Assembly: GCA_050289485.1 (NCBI GenBank) | Contig: JBNKFV010000015.1 | Span: 310,001-374,000, forward strand | Origin: JBNKFV01 sp050289485 | GTDB taxonomy: Bacteria; Pseudomonadota; Gammaproteobacteria; Pseudomonadales; Cellvibrionaceae | Direction: 5' to 3' | Length of the DNA: 64,000 nt | Part shown: one piece after another, positions 42,950 to 50,185 of the stretch | Position numbering within the stretch: position 1 is the first letter of the stretch | Layout of the letters: each line of letters begins with the position of its first letter | Program-made: the position numbers and the translations under genes | The notes under the pieces: generated by a model | What the model saw: the letters and a program-made list of their open reading frames with translations, nothing else | The model's database searches: none | What the model was told of the DNA's origin: nothing

Positions 42950-43738
42950 ATGTCGCAAAATAATCCTAACCGTATTCCTGCTGAAAAGCTGGGGTACTGT
43001 CGCGACTGGGCGTTACCAGAGTTTGATGTATCTGGTGGTGTGCTGGCCAGTGCCGAAAAAGAGTCACGAGACCAGCGTGGTGGTCGTGAGTATGTTGAAG
43101 ATGTAGAGCAGACGGAAGATGATCAGCTTGCCCCGTTGACGGCTGAAACCCTGGCAGAAATCACCAAAGCTGCCGAGCAAGAAGGTTACCAATCTGGTTT
43201 CACCAAGGGTGAAAAACACGGCTATGAAGCCGGCTTTAATGCCGGCAAGCAGGCAGCAGAGCAGCAAATTGCTGATGAAATGGCGCGTATTAGCCAAGTC
43301 AGCAACACACTGGCTGAACCCATGCAGGGCCAACAGGATGCGCTCGAGCAGTTGGTACTGAGTATGGTGACCGGGCTGGCCGAAACCGTGATCAAGCGCG
43401 AATTGATCACCGATTCCGGGCATATTCTTGCATTGGTAAAAGAAGCCATTGCCGCATTGCCCGTGGGTAAAGATCAGCTCAAGCTATACGCTAACCCCGA
43501 TGATTTGGCGGTGCTTGAAACCTATGCAGAAGCTGAACAAAAACCGTGGACGTTTGTACCCGATGTTAATATTTTGCCGGGTGGTTGTCGGATAGAAACC
43601 AAGGAAAGCCTGGTGGACTTCTCGGTAGAGAAGCGTATGCACACGGTGTTTGAACAGTTTATACAGCGCCAGTATGCCAGGAGCGATGACGACGACAGTG
43701 AGCCAGCACAGGATGCCGACCTAGACAGCGGCGAATAA
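42950..43738 (+). CDS. fliH: Flagellar export ATPase regulator FliH
   Basis: 262 residues. An acidic, variable N-terminus, then the Gly/Ala-repeat GYQSGFTKGEKHGYEAGFNA (GxxxG-rich helix typical of FliH), then the FliH C-terminal domain (LVLSMVTGLAETVIKRELIT, FVPDVNILPGGCRIETKES). FliH dimers hold the FliI ATPase. Ends in an Asp/Glu-rich tail. 12 bp before fliI. Confidence 0.93.
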   Translation: MSQNNPNRIPAEKLGYCRDWALPEFDVSGGVLASAEKESRDQRGGREYVEDVEQTEDDQLAPLTAETLAEITKAAEQEGYQSGFTKGEKHGYEAGFNAGKQAAEQQIADEMARISQVSNTLAEPMQGQQDALEQLVLSMVTGLAETVIKRELITDSGHILALVKEAIAALPVGKDQLKLYANPDDLAVLETYAEAEQKPWTFVPDVNILPGGCRIETKESLVDFSVEKRMHTVFEQFIQRQYARSDDDDSEPAQDADLDSGE

Positions 43739-43750
43739 GAGGTTTAGACC

Positions 43751-45244
43751 GTGGCTGACGCAAAGAGCACATCTCTATTAAAACGTTTGCAGGCGTACGA
43801 ATTTGAATTCATGCCTGAACTGCGGCCGGAGGCGGAAGGCAAGCTGATTCGTTTGGTCGGTATGACGCTGGAAGCGGTTGGACTCAATGTCTCTATTGGT
43901 CAGCAATGCAATGTGGTTGCCGCCGATGGCCGTTTGATTGAAACCGAAGTCGTTGGGTTTTCCGGTGATAATGTATATTTGATGCCGATTCAGCGGGTAG
44001 AAAATGTCAATGCGGGTGCCCGTGTTATACCGGTATCGACCCATCACGGGATTCAAGTCGGTGAAAATCTATTGGGGCGAGTGATCAATGGGTTAGGTCA
44101 GCCGTTGGACGGACGCGGCCCATTGGTAGGGAAAGACTTTCTCGATTTTGCGCCGCACATGATTAATCCTCTCAAACGTCACCCCATCCATGAACCGCTC
44201 GATGTGGGCATTCGCGCCATTAACGGCTTGCTCACGGTAGGCCGTGGCCAGCGTTTGGGTTTGTTTGCTGGCAGTGGTGTGGGTAAGAGCATGTTGTTAG
44301 GCATGATGACCCGCTTTACCACCGCCGACGTGGTTGTGGTTGGGTTGGTGGGTGAGCGTGGCCGAGAGGTAAAAGAATTTATTGATCACACCTTAGGGGC
44401 GGAAGGCTTAAAACGCGCCGTTATTGTGGCTTCTCCCGCCGATGATGCTCCCTTGATGCGATTACGTGCATCACAGCTTAGTAGCCGTATTGCCGAATAT
44501 TTTCGTGATAAGGGTTTGAATGTTTTATTGTTGATGGATTCCCTCACGCGCTACGCTCAAGCACAGCGGGAAATCTCCCTGGCGATTGGGGAGCCTCCTG
44601 CTACCAAAGGTTACCCACCCTCGGTGTTCGCAAAAATTCCACAGCTGGTAGAGCGCGCAGGTAATGCCGATGCCGGTGAAGGCTCCATTACGGCATTTTA
44701 CACCGTGTTGACCGAAGGCGATGACTTGCAAGATCCCATCGCCGACGCTGCTCGGGCAATTCTCGATGGTCACATTGTTTTGTCACGTTCATTGGCAGAC
44801 GAGGGCGTTTATCCGGCCATTGATATTGAGGCATCTATCAGCCGGGCGATGCCTAATATTGTGCCGCAACATCATCTAAGCGCCATGCAGCGTTTTAAAC
44901 AAATGCTCGCACGTTATCGCCAAAACCGCGACCTCGTTGCCATTGGTGCGTACAGCAAAGGCAGTGATCCTATGACCGATTTGGCGATTGATTTGCAACC
45001 GCAACTGCGTGACTTTGTGCAGCAGCATTTATCGCAAGCAGTCAATTTTCAGAGCAGCGTTCAACAGTTGTTTCAACTGTTACCCGATCAGGCCGCAGCT
45101 ACAAATAACGAGGTGGCAGGTGCCATTGCAGAAAACGCTGCAGCACAGCCTTCAGCACCGACTAGTACGCAAGAAGTAACTAACGTAACGACTGCGGCTG
45201 CAAAAAATACGCGCCCGTTACGAGCAAAGCATCGTAGGCGGTAA
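43751..45244 (+). CDS. fliI: Flagellum-specific ATPase FliI
   Basis: 497 residues from a GTG start. F1-beta-like ATPase with Walker A FAGSGVGKSMLLG, GLVGERGREVKEFIDHTLG, Walker B VLLLMDSLTRYAQAQREI and IGEPPATKGYPPSVFAKIPQ. It drives unfolding and release of export substrates at the flagellar type III gate. The C-terminal 55 residues beyond the usual end are Ala/Thr-rich with a basic tip (RPLRAKHRRR), longer than in E. coli (457). Confidence 0.96.
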   Translation: MADAKSTSLLKRLQAYEFEFMPELRPEAEGKLIRLVGMTLEAVGLNVSIGQQCNVVAADGRLIETEVVGFSGDNVYLMPIQRVENVNAGARVIPVSTHHGIQVGENLLGRVINGLGQPLDGRGPLVGKDFLDFAPHMINPLKRHPIHEPLDVGIRAINGLLTVGRGQRLGLFAGSGVGKSMLLGMMTRFTTADVVVVGLVGERGREVKEFIDHTLGAEGLKRAVIVASPADDAPLMRLRASQLSSRIAEYFRDKGLNVLLLMDSLTRYAQAQREISLAIGEPPATKGYPPSVFAKIPQLVERAGNADAGEGSITAFYTVLTEGDDLQDPIADAARAILDGHIVLSRSLADEGVYPAIDIEASISRAMPNIVPQHHLSAMQRFKQMLARYRQNRDLVAIGAYSKGSDPMTDLAIDLQPQLRDFVQQHLSQAVNFQSSVQQLFQLLPDQAAATNNEVAGAIAENAAAQPSAPTSTQEVTNVTTAAAKNTRPLRAKHRRR

Positions 45245-45249
45245 CCGCT

Positions 45250-45726
45250 ATGGCTAAGCCCAAACCGCGTTCTCAACGCATGGCGGTGGTTTTAAAATTG
45301 TTGTCTCACCATGAAATGCTGGCGGCTAGAGAGTTTGAGCAATACCGTCAACGAATGGATAATGAACAGCGACAACTGGTGCAATTAAGAGAATACCGCC
45401 AGGAGTATATGGCCGCTGGCGCCACTGTGCGCGGGGCCATCGATATGCAGGCAATGCAGCGTCAACGGCATTTTTTAGCCCACCTTTCGTCAACGGTAGA
45501 AGCCCAGCAGAGCAAACTGGTGGGAATGGAAGCTACGCTAAAGCAGTTAAAAGACGTGTGGCTAAACATCTATCAGCGGCGCGAAAAAATGGCCGAGCTG
45601 ATCAAGCAATACGAAAAGGCCGAATCGCAGGCCATGGATAAGCTCTTGCAGAAGGAATTGGATGAGCTTGCCAGCCAGACACATTTGTTGAGTAGTCGTT
45701 ATACTATTAAACCGACGACAAAATAG
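45250..45726 (+). CDS. fliJ: Flagellar export chaperone FliJ
   Basis: 158 residues, almost wholly coiled coil (QRMAVVLKLLSHHEMLAARE, then QYRQRMDNEQRQLVQLREYR). FliJ is the central stalk between the FliI hexamer and the export gate. Starts 5 bp after fliI; low sequence conservation is normal for this gene, and position plus coiled coil support it. Last gene of the operon; followed by the multi-hairpin element. fliK is not next but 13 kb downstream. Confidence 0.93.
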   Translation: MAKPKPRSQRMAVVLKLLSHHEMLAAREFEQYRQRMDNEQRQLVQLREYRQEYMAAGATVRGAIDMQAMQRQRHFLAHLSSTVEAQQSKLVGMEATLKQLKDVWLNIYQRREKMAELIKQYEKAESQAMDKLLQKELDELASQTHLLSSRYTIKPTTK

Positions 45727-45751
45727 ATCTCCTTATCTATTTTTGTCGCGC

Positions 45752-45879
45752 GCCTTGAAAATACCCGCGGAATTTTGCGAAATCCCTTGTATTTTCAAGG
45801 CTTACATTGGCCTGCGGCCAATGGCGGCGCGTCCGTGCGCCGCTTATTAACCCAGCAAGCATTGTTACCGGGTTAATAA
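45752..45879. repeat. Row of four inverted repeats after fliJ, containing copy 2 of the TTAACCC element
   Basis: Four perfect inverted repeats in 128 bp: GCCTTGAAAATAC / GTATTTTCAAGGC (45752-45764 with 45789-45801), CATTGGCC / GGCCAATG (45805-45823, 3-base loop), GCGGCGC / GCGCCGC (45824-45843) and TTATTAACCC / GGGTTAATAA (45844-45853 with 45870-45879, 16-base spacer). They follow one another with almost no space between. The last two, read on the minus strand, have the plan of the element at 25684-25740. The gene-less stretch 45727-46106 holds this element, then nothing clear except ATACCC-TAT-GGGTAT at 46048-46062. Confidence 0.7.
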
Positions 45880-46106
45880 TACGAAAGGTTAGTGTTTCCT
45901 TTTTAATCCTTTCCTTCCTTTTCCCTCCAGAAAATTCAGCTCGTGCCGATGAATGTTGCAGTACGCCAGTGTTAAAGATTCTGGGTTGATCAATGAATTT
46001 GCGGAATTTTTAAAAGTAGTGTCTACACTTAATAGGCACCTGTTTAAATACCCTATGGGTATAAATGGCAGGAGATTGCTACTTTAGTGTGATAGAGGTC
46101 AACGCT

Positions 46107-46394
46107 ATGCCAAAAGGCAATACTATCCAGTTGCCGGAAAACCTTACCATTGCCGTGGTTGAGGGCCTGCACCAGCAATTGGAAGAGATGCTGCAAAAAG
46201 ATAAACCGGTATCAATCAAGGCCGCGGGTGTCACCAGAGCTGATACTGCGGCCATTCAGTTGCTGGGGGCGTTTGCGGTGGAACTTGCAAAACGCGACCT
46301 GCAGTGCTCGTGGGTGGATGTGTCAGCCGAACTGCGTAACGCCGCTGAGTTATTGGGCATGGAAAAAGTTTTGGGGTTTGCTCCAGTGGTGTAA
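46107..46394 (+). CDS. STAS-domain protein of the chemotaxis operon
   Basis: 95 residues from MPKGNTIQLPENLTIAVVEG, with AGAGGT 7 bp upstream; a start 42 bp earlier is in frame but lacks a ribosome-binding site. STAS fold with the loop TRADTAAIQLLGAFAVEL, where the position of the phospho-serine of anti-sigma antagonists is Thr. Similar small STAS proteins precede cheY-cheA in several marine gammaproteobacteria. Its partner is unknown; a second STAS protein (HsbA-like) is encoded 9 kb downstream. Confidence 0.82.
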   Translation: MPKGNTIQLPENLTIAVVEGLHQQLEEMLQKDKPVSIKAAGVTRADTAAIQLLGAFAVELAKRDLQCSWVDVSAELRNAAELLGMEKVLGFAPVV

Positions 46395-46519
46395 CGAATG
46401 TAACCGGGGCGTGTGGGGGTTATTAATTGGTCATCAACTCACAAGCTTGGCTTGGCGCGCAACTCGTTATAAATGAGATCAACGTATAAAACCTAAACGA
46501 TAAGTCATGGAGATTTTGA

Positions 46520-46879
46520 ATGGCAAAGATATTGGCCGTAGACGACTCTGCTTCAATGCGTCAAATGGTGGCATTCACCCTCAAGGGGGCCGGTCACGAT
46601 GTGGTTGAAGCGAGTGATGGGGATGAAGCACTGGCCGCAGCACAGAAAAGTACCTTTGATTTGGTGCTTTCTGACGTGAACATGCCGCGCATGGATGGCA
46701 TCACGCTGGTGACCAAATTACGTCAACTAAGCAACTACAAGTTTACTCCTATTCTGATGCTGACAACAGAAAGCAGTACCGATAAAAAAGGCGCCGGCAA
46801 AGCAGCAGGGGCAACGGGTTGGATCGTTAAACCGTTTAACCCCGAGCAGTTATTAGCCACGATAAAAAAAGTGCTCTAA
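46520..46879 (+). CDS. cheY: CheY-like response regulator
   Basis: 119 residues, a receiver only: acidic Asp8-Asp9 in ILAVDDSASMR, acceptor Asp52 in LSDVNMPRMDG, Thr in MLTTES and Lys in WIVKPF. Ribosome-binding site TGGAGA. It is directly upstream of cheA, so it is the expected phosphoacceptor of that kinase. The sequence is closer to the TlpT/PilH-like stand-alone regulators (GHDVVEASDGDEAL) than to the E. coli motor-binding CheY, so whether it binds FliM is open. Confidence 0.88.
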   Translation: MAKILAVDDSASMRQMVAFTLKGAGHDVVEASDGDEALAAAQKSTFDLVLSDVNMPRMDGITLVTKLRQLSNYKFTPILMLTTESSTDKKGAGKAAGATGWIVKPFNPEQLLATIKKVL

Positions 46880-46933
46880 TCAGGTTTGAAGCTTGATACT
46901 GAAATGAATAAATGGTTTTGACGGGCAGTTAAG

Positions 46934-49504
46934 ATGAGCATAGATCTTTCTCAGTTTCATCGAGTATTTTTTGAAGAGAGTTTTGAGGGCCTGGATGCAA
47001 TGGAGTCCTCGCTCATGGCGTTGGATCCGTCTGCGGTGGATGCAGAGCTGATCAATGGCATCTTTCGTGCTGCTCATTCGATAAAGGGGGGAAGTGCAAC
47101 CTTTGGCTTTTCCGTTGTGGCAGACTTCACCCACGTATTAGAAACCTTGCTCGACGAAATTCGCGATGGTCGCCGGGCCATCACGCAAGATCATATTGAC
47201 TTGTTTCTTACGTCTGTAGATTGCTTGCGCGATGTACTTTCGGTGTTGCAAAACGGCGAGGAACCAAACTCACAAGAGAGTCAGCGTCTAAAACAGCAGT
47301 TCGAAGCCATCCTTACGGAAGATGAAACCGTTGAACCAGGTTCTGTAGCGGAAGAAAGTACGGAAACGGTGGCAGAGGTACCTGCATCAGTAACACAACA
47401 CAACGTGGCCGGCGATGACATCGTCTGGCAAATTCAGTTTACGCCGGGTGCCGATGTTTTGAAAACCGGAAACGACGTTGTACGTATGTTCAGCGAACTC
47501 GAAGCGTTGGGTACGTTGGCAGTTAATGTAAATAGTGAAAACTTGCCCGCGTTATCGGCGATGGATCCTGCACAGTCTTATCTCAGCTGGATCCTCACGT
47601 TGACAACACCAGGAGAATTCCAGAGCCCCGTCAGTGGTGCAAAAAATCAGGCGGCTATCGAAGAAATATTTGAATGGGTCGTAGATGAAAGTGATTTGCA
47701 CATTCAACAAATTGATGCCAGTGCAGCAGGTGAGGTCACTCAGCGCTCGGCTGGTACTGGTCATTGGCTGATCAGTTTTGTTCCTCATGAAGATATTTAC
47801 CGTACGGGTAATGACCCTAGCCGCATGTTCGCTTTGTTGGAAGAATTAGGTGATTTGTCGGTAGCGGTTGATATTGATAAGTTACCGGAGTTTGGCAATC
47901 TTACCCCTGAAACCTGTTATTTAAGTTGGCAACTAACGCTGGAGGAAAGCCAAGGTTCCATCACCCAGTCTGCCATCGATGAGGTATTTGAATGGGTAGC
48001 GGACGAGGCCGACATTACACTCACTTATATAGGTGTTGATAATGCTGAAGCCGACAGCCCTGTTGAAGGCACTTCTGCAGCCTTACCCGATGTAGTGTCT
48101 GCTAATGAGATTTGCCAGCCTGAAACCGTTGCCGATACCCCTGTAGCTCAGCCTCCTGTTGCTGAGGTTGCAACTGCCGCGGATAAAAAAGTAGAAGCGG
48201 CAAAAGCTGTCAAGACAGAAAAATCCCCGTCGAAAGCACCGGAAACCACATCGATTCGTGTGGATATAGATAAAATTGATACATTGATCAATATGGTTGG
48301 TGAGCTGGTTATTACGCAGTCTATGCTGGGGCAGTTGGGTAGTGAGTTTGAGGTAGAAAAATTGCCTAAGTTGCTTGAAGGTTTGGGCCAGCTTGAGCAA
48401 AACACGCGTGAATTACAAGAGAGTGTCATGCGTATTCGGATGCTACCGATTAGCTTCGCTTTTAGCCGTTTTCCACGCATGGTGAGAGATTTAAGTAAAC
48501 GCCTTGGCAAACAGATTAATTTGGAAATGATTGGCGAGACAACCGAACTTGATAAAACTGTGATGGAAAAAATTGGCGATCCACTCGTGCACTTGGTTCG
48601 CAATTCCGTTGATCACGGTATTGAAATGCCAGCAGAGCGTGTTGCCGCTGGTAAATCGGCTGCTGGTACCGTCACATTAAATGCATATCATCAAGGTGGT
48701 AATGTTGTTATCGAAATTGTTGATGATGGCCGTGGTTTACATCGTGAAAAAATACTCAAAAAAGCTCAGCAAAGCGGTTTGATTGGTGAGGTCGATGCCA
48801 GCACGCTGACGAATGAACAGGTTTACGATCTTATTTTTCAACCAGGGTTTTCCACCGCATCAGAAGTCAGCGATGTGAGTGGGCGTGGCGTTGGCATGGA
48901 TGTGGTACGTAAGAACATTCTGGCATTAAACGGTACGGTTGAAATTCAATCTACGCCAAGTGAAGGGTCGAAAATTACCATTCGCTTGCCTTTAACCTTG
49001 GCTATTCTCGATGGGCAATTGGTCAAGGTAGGCGGAGAAACCTATATTATCCCTCTGATTTCCATTATCGAATCACTGCAATCCAGTGGCGGTGCGGTGA
49101 ATCGGGTTGCTGGTGGCTGTGATGTGTTTCAGTTACGCAATGAATATGTGCCCATCATCAACTTGTTTGACGTGTTTAATGTGGAGCCGTCTAGCCGCAT
49201 TCTTGATGATTCGCTGTTGGTAGTGGTTGAAAGTGAGGGAGAACACGTAGGTCTGGTGGTAGATGAGTTACTGGGGCAGCAGCAGGTGGTGATCAAAAGC
49301 CTTGAGCAGAATTACAGTAAAGTGGAAGGAATTTCAGGAGCAACTATCCTTGGGGATGGAACGGTTGCTTTGATTCTGGATCTTCCTGGGATTGTGAAGC
49401 TGGCTGGATACAATCACCAGAAAACGAAAAAAGTCACTACGTTGGCTGAGAGTCACCGTGTAATAAAGGATGATTTTCCTACGGGCAGTGTCACTTTGCA
49501 GTAA
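46934..49504 (+). CDS. cheA: Chemotaxis histidine kinase CheA with a duplicated middle module
   Basis: 856 residues. P1 Hpt domain with His48 in RAAHSIKGGSATFGF; then two related modules of about 95 residues (161-260 and 276-366), each with 'GND..RMF..LE.LG.L.V' and 'YLSW.LTL' and 'EVFEWV.DE'. A charged linker, P3 dimerisation, P4 kinase (LVRNSVDHGIEMP, EIVDDGRGLHREKI, GRGVGMDVV) and P5 CheW-like domain (LAILDGQLVKVGGETYIIPL) follow. It relays receptor signals to CheY and CheB. The duplicated modules occupy the place of the CheY/CheB-binding P2 domain. Confidence 0.95.
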   Translation: MSIDLSQFHRVFFEESFEGLDAMESSLMALDPSAVDAELINGIFRAAHSIKGGSATFGFSVVADFTHVLETLLDEIRDGRRAITQDHIDLFLTSVDCLRDVLSVLQNGEEPNSQESQRLKQQFEAILTEDETVEPGSVAEESTETVAEVPASVTQHNVAGDDIVWQIQFTPGADVLKTGNDVVRMFSELEALGTLAVNVNSENLPALSAMDPAQSYLSWILTLTTPGEFQSPVSGAKNQAAIEEIFEWVVDESDLHIQQIDASAAGEVTQRSAGTGHWLISFVPHEDIYRTGNDPSRMFALLEELGDLSVAVDIDKLPEFGNLTPETCYLSWQLTLEESQGSITQSAIDEVFEWVADEADITLTYIGVDNAEADSPVEGTSAALPDVVSANEICQPETVADTPVAQPPVAEVATAADKKVEAAKAVKTEKSPSKAPETTSIRVDIDKIDTLINMVGELVITQSMLGQLGSEFEVEKLPKLLEGLGQLEQNTRELQESVMRIRMLPISFAFSRFPRMVRDLSKRLGKQINLEMIGETTELDKTVMEKIGDPLVHLVRNSVDHGIEMPAERVAAGKSAAGTVTLNAYHQGGNVVIEIVDDGRGLHREKILKKAQQSGLIGEVDASTLTNEQVYDLIFQPGFSTASEVSDVSGRGVGMDVVRKNILALNGTVEIQSTPSEGSKITIRLPLTLAILDGQLVKVGGETYIIPLISIIESLQSSGGAVNRVAGGCDVFQLRNEYVPIINLFDVFNVEPSSRILDDSLLVVVESEGEHVGLVVDELLGQQQVVIKSLEQNYSKVEGISGATILGDGTVALILDLPGIVKLAGYNHQKTKKVTTLAESHRVIKDDFPTGSVTLQ

Positions 49505-49537
49505 TGCAACCTATTTTATTAAACGTAGTTGGTATCA

Positions 49538-50113
49538 ATGATGGACGCGATCAAAAATACAGATGCTGAAACCGGTGAACTGGCAGGTGTTGGTATAGGG
49601 CACGACGCCAAAGCCGACGACGATCAATATCTTACTTTTATTATGGCGGGCGAAGAATATGGTGTAGACATTCTTTGCGTTCAGGAAATTCGCGGCTGGG
49701 AAAAAACCACACCGTTACCAAATGCACCTGCTCATATTAAAGGTGTGATTAATTTGCGTGGCACCATTGTGCCGATTGTCGACTTGCGCCAGTGCTTTGG
49801 CCTTAAAGTGGTTGAATATACACCTTTGACTGTTGTGATTGTGTTGAAGGTGCAAGGCAAGACGAGTAGTCGAATTATGGGCATTGTGGTTGATGCCGTA
49901 TCCGATGTGTACACACTGTCGGCCGCCGACATGCGTACACCACCAGATTTGGGCGATGCGGTGAAAACGGATTACATCCGAGGGCTGGCCAGTGTTGATG
50001 GCAAGATGGTGATTTTGCTGAATATTAACCAGCTGCTCAGTATCGACGATTTACCGAATTTGAAAGAAGTTTCAGAACAGTTGGTGCAGTTGGCCGATAA
50101 TATGGTTGAGTAA
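49538..50113 (+). CDS. cheW: Chemotaxis coupling protein CheW
   Basis: 191 residues from the first of two adjacent ATG codons; a TTG 9 bp upstream is possible and no strong ribosome-binding site is seen. A single CheW domain (about 30-180): YLTFIMAGEEYGVDILCVQE, PLPNAPAHIKGVINLRGTIV, PIVDLRQCFGL. It joins CheA to receptors. N-terminal 25 residues are variable. Between cheA and the receptor gene. Confidence 0.93.
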   Translation: MMDAIKNTDAETGELAGVGIGHDAKADDDQYLTFIMAGEEYGVDILCVQEIRGWEKTTPLPNAPAHIKGVINLRGTIVPIVDLRQCFGLKVVEYTPLTVVIVLKVQGKTSSRIMGIVVDAVSDVYTLSAADMRTPPDLGDAVKTDYIRGLASVDGKMVILLNINQLLSIDDLPNLKEVSEQLVQLADNMVE

Positions 50114-50185
50114 CTAAATAGTGTTTTGTCGAGGCAAGTAGCAGGTGTTAAGCCTAAGCAGCACGAGGTGATGGGAATACGAGTC

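Noticed and set aside
45807..45989. 60-codon rightward frame across the multi-hairpin element
   Set aside because: It runs through the inverted repeats, has no ribosome-binding site and no family; the DNA structure explains the region better.
46048..46062. ATACCC-TAT-GGGTAT palindrome before the STAS gene as an operator
   Set aside because: Short, GC-poor arms and no related copy in the window; kept only as a note in the intergenic description.
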